Positions 43,018-53,399 of a DNA stretch of 64,000 nucleotides are shown piece after piece. The position numbers were made by a program, and so were the translations under genes. The notes under the pieces are model-generated. The model did not search any database. It was not told the DNA's origin and worked only from the letters and a program-made list of their open reading frames with translations. Positions within the stretch are counted from its first letter, which is position 1; the number at the start of each line of letters is the position of its first letter. The DNA comes from Micrasema longulum (lineage: Eukaryota; Arthropoda; Insecta; Trichoptera; Brachycentridae): NCBI GenBank assembly GCA_022494885.1, contig JAGVSM010003760.1, positions 62,001-126,000 of the forward strand, given 5' to 3'.

Positions 43018-43176
43018 ATTTTTTTTATCAACATTTTTTGTCAATCTACTTAGAAATTTAACCCGGGACTATAAAGTACATGGTACTTTTTGTGGTTATT
43101 ATATTCAATTTAATATTATTTAAACAATATTTAAAGTATGTATGTTATATTTAAAGACAAGGCCGGATTTCTCTCC

Positions 43177-44482
43177 CAGTGCCTCGATTATAAACGCTAT
43201 CTTTTTTTTTTTTTTTAAATAAATATTTGCGTTTTTATTTATGATTTACCCAAATATTCCATTTTGAGGGTCATTTTCAACGAGTTGTAAATAACTCACT
43301 ATTAGAAAATGGGAATCGAGTTGGGGTAGAGTGGGATTCGAACCACAGACCTTTGGTCCGTGAGTCCAAGACACTAGCCGCAGGACCACAACCCGATTGT
43401 TAAATATCTTCATCTGTATATATCGAGACGGTATACTCAACTTCTGTACTATCTGTGTCTTACCTCGGTATGTTCTACTTACTTGTCATATCGACATCAT
43501 ATGATCGAAACAAGCCAATGGAATGGCTGCAAACAATTAGTCCGCGTTCTTTACGTCATTAACATTTAAAATAGTTCTCATTTATATTCAAAATAGGCTT
43601 TCGTTATAAAAAGTGCTTACTTCAAAGCGATTATAAACTCCAATAAATCCCAATTCAAGCAAAAAATACTCGCTTGAACATGAATTTTGCACAACTTTTG
43701 GAAATCACCTAGACGGTAAGCTTAACGATCGTTTGTATGTATCTACCGATCTGTACCGATCGACTATAAAGCCGGCTCCTATAACGTCTCGATACATACA
43801 CTCGGAAAGATAGTAAAACAGATGGAAAAAATAAGACAACTAAATTATTTTTTTAGAGTGGTAACTTTCTCACGCATATAATTTGTGTCTGACGCCTAGA
43901 TACTCAAATTTGTTAATAGGAGAGAATCTAGTGACATAATTTTCACATCTAGGCGTTCGTTTTATTTCAGTGACAGTTATGTCGGAATTTAATTCGACTT
44001 CAAAACTTACTTATTTCTCTCTCATATTTTTAATAGACTTTTAAGAAAAAAAGTGCCTAAATCAAAACGATTAAAATTTTTAATTAATCCTAATTAAAGG
44101 AAAAATTGCTCGGTGAAACAAAAATTTTGACACTTTTAATGCGTAGATAAACGTATTGAGGAGTTCTAGACTCGTCGGTATAAAATGATGTACTTACATC
44201 AAAACTTGATGGTGGGAGTATCGGTAGTGTACCTTTATAGTCGGTCGGGAGACTTTTATCTTCAGCTATGACGTCATACTGAAGCTATGTCCTTTTAGAG
44301 CGTAGATATGTGTACTGTGAGGTACGCTTCCCCTTGATTCACATCTATGTACCTACCCAAAACTTGAAGGTGGGGGGGGGTTGGTAGTATATCTTTGTAA
44401 TTGCTAGAGCGAATTTATTTTCAACTATACCGTCAAGGTGAAGGCATGACGTCTTTATCTTCCCATCATAATCGAGGCACAG
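43177..44482. mobile_element. Family K, hAT-like non-autonomous element
   Basis: The ends are inverted: CAGTGCCTCGATTATAAACG left and, reversed, CTGTGCCTCGATTATGATGG right. A CAGTG start fits hAT. The size is about 1.3 kb including a 0.2 kb SINE B. No transposase frame is present. I could not find an 8-bp duplication (TTCTCTCC left against GTGCTAAA right). A related terminus lies at 32600. Confidence 0.6.
43201..43398 (-). repeat. SINE B (tRNA-derived), full length
   Basis: On minus: CGGGTTGTGGTCCTGCGGCT, AGTGTCTTGGACTCACGG, B box GGTTCGAATCC (43334-43344), CCACTCTACCCCAACTCG, then a T-rich end on plus. It lies inside element K, so it moved later. Sister copy at 57546. Confidence 0.88.
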
Positions 44483-44945
44483 GTGCTAAAAGACAGTAAA
44501 TCAGATCCATGTGACCTCCTTATCAGATTTCTATATATTAGCCGATAATTTCACTTTTTATTAATTTTTTTATTTAATTTTATTCAAAAAACATACAGTC
44601 ATATGAACTTTGTATAAAAACAAAGATTTTCCAACATAAAACGATAAATTAAATAAAAGATGTGAACAGTAAGTGTGATAAAAACAATAAAAAAAACTTA
44701 ATTGTGAAAAGACTAATCGAATCAAATTATATATCACATTTTTAATAATTCAAAAGAAGACGCTTTGAAATATATTCGTATCTTATTTTAATGGATATCA
44801 TAAAAAAAAAAATATAAAAGGATTCAATATGAATAAAAATGTCATTAAAATTTATAATAAAGATTTTTACAAAAGTAATAATCCAATCATAGCACTTCGA
44901 TTTTATATAAAACATTAATTAATTTTCTCCGTATGAATTTCATAT
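44483..44945. mobile_element. LINE J4 3' UTR and AT-rich spacer
   Basis: 44565-44740 (TTTATTCAAAAAACATACAG, CATATGAAC, GTGTGATAAAAACAATAAAA) matches 28225-28420. The rest is plain AT-rich DNA. Confidence 0.4.
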
Positions 44946-45200
44946 CGAACAGTAGTGTATAGGGTGTGTATAAAAAACCTTTCGGCCGGCATACCACCTG
45001 CAGTTTATTTGATCGAAATCAATTTGGATACATTACTTTTGGACCACCCGAAACATATTGAAAGGATTCGACATTATGTTATTGTGACTCGCTATTAAGA
45101 AATTTCTAGGAGTTATCGATTTCGATTCAAAGCGAAGCATGAATGTACCGAATCTAAAATTCTATCAAGCCTCGAGAACCGATAAAATACAACAAAAAAC
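44946..45200. other. Spacer, nothing recognised
   Basis: A moderate-GC patch (CTTTCGGCCGGCATACC) without a supported feature. Confidence 0.4.
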
Positions 45201-45207
45201 TTATTGC

Positions 45208-45362
45208 GCCTTACTTAAAAACCGGTAAAAAGTTACGCCTAGTCATAGTGGTAGAATAAGGATAGGAATACCATCTTTATGCTACTATACTAAGGATGGT
45301 ATTCCCAGCCGTATTCAACCAATATGCCTAGGCGTAACTTTATACCAAGTTTATTAGTAAGA
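45208..45362. mobile_element. Hairpin MITE (CCTTACTTA ends)
   Basis: Two arms of about 75 bases, nearly the whole element, are inverted copies: GTAAAAAGTTACGCCTAG, GGAATACCATCTTTA against GGATGGTATTCC, CCTAGGCGTAACTTTATACC. The outer CCTTACTTA...TAGTAAG ends recall MITE G and the piece at 56362. The RNA would fold into a long hairpin. Confidence 0.72.
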
Positions 45363-45389
45363 TCTAAAAATATTTTTTTTAATAGAATT

Positions 45390-45752
45390 AACATATTACA
45401 ACAGAGATGAAAAACATTTTAAGAGAAGGTAATAAAGAAGTCTAGGCATCTACAGGGCTTATGACTTGTCAATGGCTGGTTTAAGTGGCCACTTTACACA
45501 CCGTGTAACATTCACCATTCTGCCCGTATTTGAACATGCATATTCCTTCAATTCTTTCATCTGTTGATGTTTGTGAAGTTAAAGAGCTGAAACCTTTATT
45601 TATGCGGGTGAGATTCATCTAATTGAATTATTTCACCTACATACTAGGCAACGCTTGAATCTATATTCCTTAAATTCTTTCATCTGTTGACGTTTGTGAA
45701 GTTAAAAATCTTAAACCTTTATTTATGCGGGTGAGATTTATCTAATTGAATT

Positions 45753-45807
<55 letters not shown>

Positions 45808-46090
45808 CTTCTCTTAATGTTCTTCATCTCTGTTGTAATATGTTCATATAAACAGCTCCCCAGGAAGTTGAATCCAGTCCTTGTCTACAAAAAATTGGAC
45901 AAAATCAAAATATTGTTGATAAATCCACCTGGTCCACGAAGAAGTACATATAGAAATTGAAAAAATATCATTCTTAGGCTTTGCCTAGTATGTTGGTGAA
46001 ATAATTCAATTAGATGAATCTCACCTACATTAATAAAGGTTTCAGATTTTTAACTTCACAAACATCAACATATGAAATTAAATAGATCTA
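45390..46090. repeat. Family D inverted pair around an (AT)n run
   Basis: A minus unit (45390-45655), a second partial minus copy of its last 95 bases (45660-45755), an (AT)n run (45757-45804), then a plus unit (45805-46090) with the head CTCCCCAGGAAGTTGAATCC. The two halves could fold back on each other over more than 250 bases. Confidence 0.8.
45757..45804. repeat. (AT)n microsatellite
   Basis: About 24 uninterrupted AT units at the centre of the D inverted pair. Such runs are typical of palindrome centres. Confidence 0.95.
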
Positions 46091-47230
46091 AATCAGGCGC
46101 GTGCGGTGAATATTATCAGTAGAGATGCTGACAAAAAATAATGGTGGTCTTACTTTTAGTAGGCAGGAAAAAAAATCTAATTAAAATCAATATAGCCGAA
46201 AATCACTTTTGTAAAATGCGCTCGAGGTATTTTACTACTCAAATGATACCATATAAGTTTTACATTTTAATAATAATAATTAACAGTTTAAAGACTATAA
46301 ATTTACGGAGCACAGGACGGCGCGTCTAGCGGTGAAGCTATAAACATTAGGACAGTACCTAAAACTAGAGATGTTCTTAAATTTTGGCCAAATTTCTATA
46401 AAACGCAATTTATATCTTTATGAGAGTCGTTTTTCTTTGCATTACACGAGTTGGATGCTCTTATCTCTAAGTCTCGTAGAATAATATGACAACTTTATGC
46501 ATCTAAATGCGCGTGCGCGGAAATTCGAGCATTTGTAATAAGACTGGACGCAAAATGAAAAGTAGTATCCAGATTCAAAGGCCAAGGTACCTAGATATTC
46601 AGTACGTTGATATAAGAAATACGCATAGGTAGGTAGGGGAATGTATGCTGAAAATATTGTTTGAATTTGACAATCACGGGCGTTCGAACATTTTTTGCGA
46701 CCATTTTAGGAATATTTGTATTTTTTTTTTTATATTTAAAATGTTTCATAATAAAATCATCGTTTTATTTTTATACTCAGGTGATGCGCCGCATCCACAG
46801 TATTTACAAAAAAATAAATTATTTTCTTTCATTCAGGAAACATGCAGTTCGGTTACATAGTTTTATATTTTTCACAGTTAGACCTAACTCTAATGGACCA
46901 GTGAATTTTCCATATTATATAATAATTATATGTAAGGTTTTCAATCAAAGTATAAAAAAAGAAGGAAAAAAAACATAAATGGAAGTTGTTTCAAAATTTA
47001 AATTAAAGTAAAAAAAGTTATTTTAAAGTTTGTAGTTTGTAGTCAGTATTTACAAATGGAATTAATATATATAATGAAGTAAATTTGTAAAAGTAATTAA
47101 AAGTTAAAAATTAAAACAAAGAATTAAAAACATGCTCAGATGTAGAGATAAAATAAAATAGTGACAACATTTTTAAAAAGGAAAAACATAAATATACACA
47201 TACATATTTTAAAAGATTCAAAGAAACGAT
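46091..47230. other. AT-rich spacer
   Basis: GC patch near 46500 (GCGCGTGCGCGG). A 105-codon frame at 46661-46978 is Phe/Ile/Lys rich and has no recognised domain. Nothing supported. Confidence 0.4.
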
Positions 47231-47335
47231 GAGAAGAATCTTTAAATGAAATATAAGAAAATAAATTTAACTCAATTTAAAAAATATCTTCAAAATTAAT
47301 GACACATTATAGTAAGAGCAGCAATATATTGATTT
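47231..47335 (+). repeat. Family O repeat, copy 1
   Basis: GAGAAGAATCTTTAAATGAA, ATCTTCAAAATTAATGACAC, ATTATAGTAAGAGCAGCAAT occurs again, inverted, at 63886-64000. Possibly part of a larger LINE 3' UTR or MITE. Confidence 0.65.
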
Positions 47336-47875
47336 TATATACGTATACAATATAAGTAATTAAAGGTAGTTTAAAAGTTTAAAAAACATGTCTATGCAGC
47401 AGAAAAAAAGAAAGAATAACAGGTATGGAAAGTAATCTTTAAAATTTGAAAAAGGAAAAAAGGAGAAGATTTTAAACCAAAGGTAATTGATAAAACTTCA
47501 TCAAAGCGATTTAACAGTATGTATGGAGGAAACGCGCCTGCTTGCATACTTGAAGCTGGTTCAGCAAACGTTTTTTTGTAAATAAGGACACACGTGATAT
47601 AAGGGTTCGTTTTTCATTTTGCCTCCTCGTGTGATAGGCTAAGAGGTTACGTTGAGTTCAAATCAAAATCATGCAAAAGTCACTACACTAGTGCCATAAT
47701 CCATGGAGAAAATACGTGAATACGTATTAATGAAGAAAAGCCAAACTGCGTGTAATCTTGAGCATTCTAAAATTATGACACTTAACTCATGCTCAACGCG
47801 AATTTAGTCAATTTTAACCGCAAGACGGGTTTTGACATGACCTTGACATTTTATTCGAAAACCAAAACTAAATAT
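47336..47875. other. Spacer, nothing recognised
   Basis: No gene, RNA or repeat assignment. Confidence 0.45.
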
Positions 47876-47877
47876 CT

Positions 47878-47997
47878 AGCAACCCAAAGGGAAAACATTA
47901 AAAAAAGGTAATATAGAAGTCTAGGTATTTACACGGCTTATGTCTTGTCATTGGCTGGTTTTAGTGGCCACTCAACACTCTGTGTAATATTCACCGT
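47878..47997 (-). repeat. Family D tail and body fragment
   Basis: GGGAAAACATTAAAAAAAGG, GTCTAGGTATTTACACGGC, TTGGCTGGTTTTAGTGGCC. Confidence 0.78.
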
Positions 47998-47999
47998 TT

Positions 48000-48276
48000 T
48001 TGCTTCATTGCTTAAAACAACTTTAAAAATATATAATTTTTCGGAAAAAAACCTTTTTTTACAGTTCATTGCTGTACGTCAAATGGTTCGAAATTTCTTG
48101 AAGATATTCATTCATATTTAACTCATTTTCTGATTTTTGACAAAAAGCTGCTTTTTTGCTTATGCTGGCAGTATACGTTGGACCCTAATAATCTATTTTG
48201 CATTTTTTTTAAAACCCGTTTTGGTGAAAACCTTATTATTCACATTGTAATTGGCAATCATGCTGAAATGTGCATT
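48000..48276. other. AT-rich spacer
   Basis: Nothing recognised ahead of the LINE tail. Confidence 0.4.
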
Positions 48277-49118
48277 TAACTAACTAACTAACTAACCATC
48301 ACGCCATTTCCCCGGAGGGGTAGGCAGAGAGGATAGAACGCCACACCACTCTGTCCTGGCACACTTCCTTTGCTTCCTTCACATTCATACATCTTCTCAT
48401 GCACGCACGTCGATTATTCCGACTTTTCACATGACCACTTTCAAGAATTTGTTGTACTTGATCATGCCATGTCTTTCTCGGCCTTCCTCGACTTCTACAA
48501 CCAGACACATTCGCATCATAAATCTTTTTAGCCGTTCTTTCATCATTCATTCGCTCCACATGACCGAACCATCGCAAAAGACCTTTATTAATTTTGTCGA
48601 TAATGCCTTGCATTCTGCTCTAATTTCGACATTAGGGCACCTATCATACATTGTTTTTCCGCACATTCGCCTGAGGGATCGCATTTCAACAGCATTCAGT
48701 CTACTTTCGTCCCTTTTTTTCCAACTCCATGCTTCGCTTCCATACATTAGGGTTGGTACCAGAACTCCATTATGAACTGCTAATTTAGCCTCTTGCGATA
48801 GACACTTATTTGCTACGACAGACTTTAAGGCACCATTAACTCTGTTACCGGCACTAACCCTCCTTTCAATATCCTTGTCCATATTTCCATTTCCATCTCT
48901 AGTAAACATACTACCCAGATACACAAATTCTTCGACCTGTTTCAAACTATCTCCATTTACTACAATCTTATATTCAGTCATAGTTACATTTCTTTCAAAG
49001 ACCATGACGTTCGACTTTTGCACATTCATTAACAAATCACTCTCCTTGCACACTTCGTAAACCTTTGTAACCAAGGATTGCAGTTCCTCTTTGCTGTCAG
49101 CTAGGATGACTGCGTCAT
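48277..49118 (-). pseudogene. RTE-type LINE RT C-terminus (family R1), frameshifted
   Basis: On minus: YYDAVILADSKEELQSLVTK (cut at the YADD catalytic box), VQKSNVMVFERN, VEEFVYLGSMFTRDGNGNMD, IERRVSAGNRVNGALKS, LVPTLMYGSEAWSWKK, VEMRSLRRMCGKTMYDR. One frameshift near 48590 precedes LLRWFGHVERMNDERTAKKI, GRPRKTWHDQVQQILE, RRCMNVKEAKEVCQDRVVWR. It ends in GGCGTGATGG plus (GTTA)n. The 5' end is truncated inside the catalytic motif. Confidence 0.88.
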
Positions 49119-49615
49119 AATAAAATAAATAAATAAATCTAAGTTTTGTACTCAAAAACAGTTCCAATGCAGTGACCTATGCGCTATTCAGCACGGAAAG
49201 GGAATAATTGAACGGATTAATCGTAATGGCTGGTTCGTAGTATTGATGATCACAATATTATTATAATCCATTATGGTTCTGTAATTGCGACTCCTTCGGC
49301 TCCGATCTCTGATCGCTTCTGTTGTGCTTCCGAACGTTTAATTTTAATATCATTATTTGGGGAATGCTGCGAGAATCGGACACATCACGAAAAAGAAACC
49401 GAAATCCTATTTTTTTTAATTTTATTATTTTTTATATATGTTTGGACCCCTGTATTTAGTAGCCTTACGTGTTATGAACAAGACTAAGGTACTCACAAAA
49501 ATTATTTATTGTTTATCTTGGAAACTGGCTTTTTAATCATTGATTTTGGTTTATTACCTTTATGAGTCCAATCATTACAGTCTTAGAACAATGAAGCGTA
49601 AAATATATGAATCCG
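49119..49615. other. Spacer with SINE C tail scrap
   Basis: TTCCAATGCAGTGACCTATG, CGGAAAGGGAATAATTG at 49163-49212 is a SINE C tail (plus). The rest is not recognised. Confidence 0.4.
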
Positions 49616-49619
49616 AAAT

Positions 49620-50395
49620 ATTATAAAATTACACATTGTACATTAACATCTTGGACATTGGCACTCTCAGAACTATGTATTATGCTATTTTCAAGTCAGT
49701 AGTAACATGTGGTGTAGTGGGCTGGGGAGGTTGCACGGCGTCTATCATGAAACCTCTAATAAATTTACAAAGATTTATACTTAGAGTGATGCTTCGATGT
49801 CCCCTCACTTTCCCGCCATTGACATGAGACATTGTTCTAATTCATGAAGGTACTGGACATTAGACTTTTTTTTAAAAGAGTGTTTTACACATTTGTGGTC
49901 ATGCGGTTACAAGATTAGCTCCCAGCAGAATGCTCGTATGATATTTTCACGTAGTTTGAATTATTTAATACAAAAATCTCGGACGACTTTTGCTTATGGA
50001 AATTTATCTTTTTTGGCCCCAAGAGTGTTCAATGCCCTGGATGAACATATTAAGTTCTTCAAAACAAACGCTATTCTCAAGAGAAGTGTACAAGTTCGGA
50101 TTTTGTCTAAGGTACGAGACAATTGCAGAAGACTGCTGCGAGATATCCCATGGATTCATATAATATTAAGCGTGTTGTCCAGATGTTTATTGAAATATAT
50201 GATTGTGAAATATTTTTTTTTTTGTTTTTGCTATCATTTAATAATATACATGCTTCCACTCTTCATTATGTTGCATCCCAACTTAATACAAGGCTTTTGG
50301 TCTCATAGATTTTAGGAAACATTAATATAATTTTTTTGTAAAATATATGTATCTGTATGAAAAAATAAATAAAGATTGTTATTTTTAATTTATTT
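49620..50395 (+). pseudogene. LINE RT C-terminus and 3' end, several frameshifts
   Basis: On plus: GTLRTMYYAIFKSVVTCGVV, GWGGCTASIMKPLINLQRFI, LRVMLRCPLTFPPL. The Y..F.SVV.YG...WGG......L...QR..L motif belongs to Jockey/I-like LINEs. Later frames give PKSVQCPG-like and KTAARYPMDSYNIKRVV segments. The 3' end is AAATAAATAAAG near 50370. Confidence 0.72.
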
Positions 50396-50535
50396 GATTT
50401 AATTTATTTACCGTTAATACTTGTCCATTAATACAGTTCATAGGGATAAATATTGAAATTTAAGAACAGTAAAAAACATTAAAAAAGAAGCATTGACAAA
50501 CATAAGGGACATCAAGACAAGATCTGAGCAATTTA
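50396..50535. other. AT-rich spacer
   Basis: Nothing recognised. Confidence 0.4.
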
Positions 50536-50905
50536 TTTAGCAACAACAACAACAGCAAACCATCATGCCGTTTCTCCGAAGAGGTAGGCAGAGAAGATAG
50601 AACGCCATATCACTCTATCTTTGCATACATACCTCGCTTCCTCTACATTCATACATCTTCTCATGCACGCACGCCGATTATTCCTACTCCTTACATGTCC
50701 ATCTTCAAGTATCTGATGGACTTGATCGTGCCATGTCTTTCTCGGTCTGCCTAGTTTTCTGCACCCATCAACATTCGCATGGTAGATCTTTTTGGCCGTT
50801 CTTTCGCTGTCCATTCGCTCTACATGTCCAAACCAACGCAGCACCCGTTTCTTGATTCTGTCGATAATGCATGTCTCATCCTTACACAGTTTTCGACGGA
50901 CCACA
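50536..50905 (-). pseudogene. RTE-type LINE C-terminus (family R1), 113-codon frame
   Basis: On minus: CIIDRIKKRVLRWFGHVERM, DSERTAKKIYHANVDGCRKL, GRPRKTWHDQVHQILEDGHV, RRCMNVEEARYVCKDRVIWR and stop. About 75% identical by eye to the 48 kb copy. The 3' end is GGCATGATGG followed by (TTG)n. The 5' part is missing. Confidence 0.88.
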
Positions 50906-51380
50906 AGGGTTTATTTAGGGCTCGATTAAATCGTTGTTAACTTGTTTGAGGTAACGGTTTTGCTGACTTATAACTTAACCGTCGTTGTATAACATTATGC
51001 ACAGCCGAACGCGTCAACCGCTACACAAGAAGGTGGACTTCTTTTGACTTGATTTCCTAATTTCGGACTTTTATCTGAAAGCAGCAATCGAGTCAAAATT
51101 ACTCGTACCGGCTTCATTTTACACACGAAACTATTCCATTTGCCTAGAAAAAAAGAATAGACTTTTTTTTTTAAAGAATTCTCCATCTCCGTTAAAATAT
51201 TTACTAATCTCAACGATTCGTTATTGATTTAACCCTCTCTTCCCCTGATGAAATTGGTAAATTATTTGATTATCAAACATTACAGCACGTATATATCTAT
51301 AGCTCCCGTGTCGACAGTACGCATTGCATCGCAGGTGCGGTACGATACTGCCACAGGTGAGTTTGTCTTAATAATTTCAA
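50906..51380. other. Spacer, nothing recognised
   Basis: No feature supported; moderate GC at 51290-51350. Confidence 0.4.
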
Positions 51381-51385
51381 TTTCA

Positions 51386-51905
51386 TCTTTGTTGTAAAAT
51401 GTTAATATAAACAGCTCCCCAGGGAGTTGAATCCAGTTCTTGTCTACAAAAATTTGGACAAACTCAAAAAATTGTTTATAAATTACCTGGTCCATGAATA
51501 AGTAAAGAAATTGAAAAAATAATATTTTCAGGCGTTGCCTAGTATGTAGGTGAAATAACTCAATTAGATGAATCTCACCCGCATAAAAAAAGGTTTCAGC
51601 TCTTTAACTTCACAAACATCAATAGATGAAATAATTGAAGGAATATAGATGTTCAAATATAGGCAGAATAGTGAATGTTACACAGTGTGTAAAGTGGCCA
51701 CTTAAACCAGCCATTGACAGGTCATAAGCCCTGTAGATGCCTAGAGATCTATATTACCTTTTCTTAAATGTTCTTCATCTCTGTTGTAATATGTTAATAT
51801 AAACAGCTCCCCAGGGAGTTGAATCCAGTCCTTGTCTATAAAAATTTGGACAAACTAAAAATATTGTTGAGGAATATAAATGTTCAAACATTGGCAAAAC
51901 GCTTT
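51386..51905 (+). repeat. Family D, complete unit with terminal direct repeats
   Basis: The clearest unit. A 95-base block (TGTTGTAA.ATGTTAATAT, AAACAGCTCCCCAGGGAGTT, GAATCCAGT.CTTGTCTA, TTTGGACAAACT) occurs at 51386-51483 and again at 51777-51870, about 392 bases apart. Between them are TTTTCAGGCGTTGCCTAG, TCTCACCCGCAT, TTTCAGCTCTTTAACTTCAC, GTGTGTAAAGTGGCCACTTA and CATAAGCCCTGTAGATGCC. No open frame. The layout could be a tandem dimer or a very small terminal-repeat element. Confidence 0.85.
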
Positions 51906-52340
51906 TTTTTATTTATTTTTTTGATGCCATCAAAATATTGTTGAAAAAGTATTTCAGTTAGAACAGTAATTCACTCGGCGAGCGATATTACCTCCCAGAA
52001 CACAATCACAATAAAAAAATCGCTTTGTATCCTTTCGAGGCGGAATCATATCCAAGTAAAGTATGGCCAACCAATCACAAAGGGCGGCGGACGGCGGGAG
52101 TTTCGTAAAAGGAACGGCCGATGGAAGATGGAACGCCGATTTAAATTTGAAAATCATACTACGCATTCCACTTATTTGTTGGTACTATTGTCATTTCTTA
52201 ATAGTAGTTTTGAATACATTTTTTTGTGAAAGGGGTTAGATGAAAAAATATTTAGATGTACGTGTTTAGGTCCACATAAAATCTTAATAAAAACACGTGG
52301 TTCTGCAATATTTCATGTTCCTTCGACAGACGCACGATAT
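51906..52340. other. Spacer with GC-rich CCAAT-bearing patch
   Basis: 52065-52140 reads GGCCAACCAATCACAAAGGG, CGGCGGACGGCGGGAG. It could be promoter-like, but no gene follows. Confidence 0.35.
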
Positions 52341-52344
52341 AAAA

Positions 52345-52605
52345 TGTAAACATGCAGTGCCCATAGACCATCGGGATGATGATATTATAATATTTATGAT
52401 GGTGACCTACCGAAGTTTCGATTTCGGCCAGTTTCGGACAATAAAACGAGTGCGAACAAAAATCGCCCGAAACTTCGGTTTTGCCAAAACCTGAGGTCGG
52501 GATGTGTCGGATTACGTTCGGCTGCACTCGGGTACATCTTATACCTCGCGACTCTTAAGTTCTTGTGAGTTCTAAGATCTTTAACTATAATATGGTTAAT
52601 ACAAC
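52345..52605. repeat. Family P, copy 1 (with SINE C tail)
   Basis: GCAGTGCCCATAGACCATCG, ACCGAAGTTTCGATTTCGGC, CCGAAACTTCGG, GGTCGGGATGTGTCGGATTA, CGACTCTTAAGTTCT, TAAGATCTTTAACTA. It repeats in the same direction at 53020. CCGAAACTTCGG-type words occur in hAT-like MITEs. Confidence 0.7.
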
Positions 52606-53010
52606 TCATTATTTATTTATACATATATCAACGGTTCAAAGAACCTTTTACAGAAATAATCACAGCAGTGAACACTTCATTATGTTATATATAATATAAA
52701 ATAAAACTATACAATTCAACTAAATAATTAAAACTAAACGAATCAGTAGTTTTGTATTTTTTTTTACACTACAAAAAAGTAAAAAAGAAACATACAAATT
52801 TAAGATAACCAATAAAAGATAACAATCAAAGTGAGAAAATCTTATGTTCTAAATTTTAATTATAGCAAATTAAAATTGAGAATTATTTAACGTAAAAATA
52901 GTGTGACTAGTATTTAGCTAGGTAATAATGAAAAATAAAAATAATGCCACATTAAGATTTTATAAATAATACGTTTTTTGGATCAATATGAAAGTGAACG
53001 ATATACACAT
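52606..53010. other. AT-rich spacer between two family P copies
   Basis: Nothing recognised. Confidence 0.45.
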
Positions 53011-53019
53011 TTACTGAAC

Positions 53020-53275
53020 CAATGCAGTGCCCCATGCACCATCGGGTGTGAACAGGCGTATGATGATATAATAATTATGATAGCGGCCGACCGAAGTTTC
53101 GATTTCAGCCAGTTTCGGACCATAAAACGAGTTTGCACATAAATCGGCCGAAACTTTGCCAAAACCTAAGGTCGGGATGTGTCGGATTACGTTCGGCTGC
53201 ACTCGGGTGCATCTATGACTCGCGACTCTTGAGTTCTAGTTAGTTCTAAGATCTTTAACTACCGTGTAGTTATTT
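53020..53275. repeat. Family P, copy 2 (with SINE C tail)
   Basis: CAATGCAGTGCCCCATGCAC, ACCGAAGTTTCGATTTCAGC, GGTCGGGATGTGTCGGATTA, CGACTCTTGAGTTCTAG, TAAGATCTTTAACTA. Over 85% identical by eye to copy 1, with the CCGAAACTTCGG box shortened. Confidence 0.7.
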
Positions 53276-53399
53276 AAGTTAAATATTATTGTATAGATCA
53301 ACCGTTTATATTCCCATATCGTATATTAAAGAACCGTAACATTTTAGTTTTATGTGTAACATAATAAACTCCTTCCGACTTTTCGATTGTTCAAAGAAA

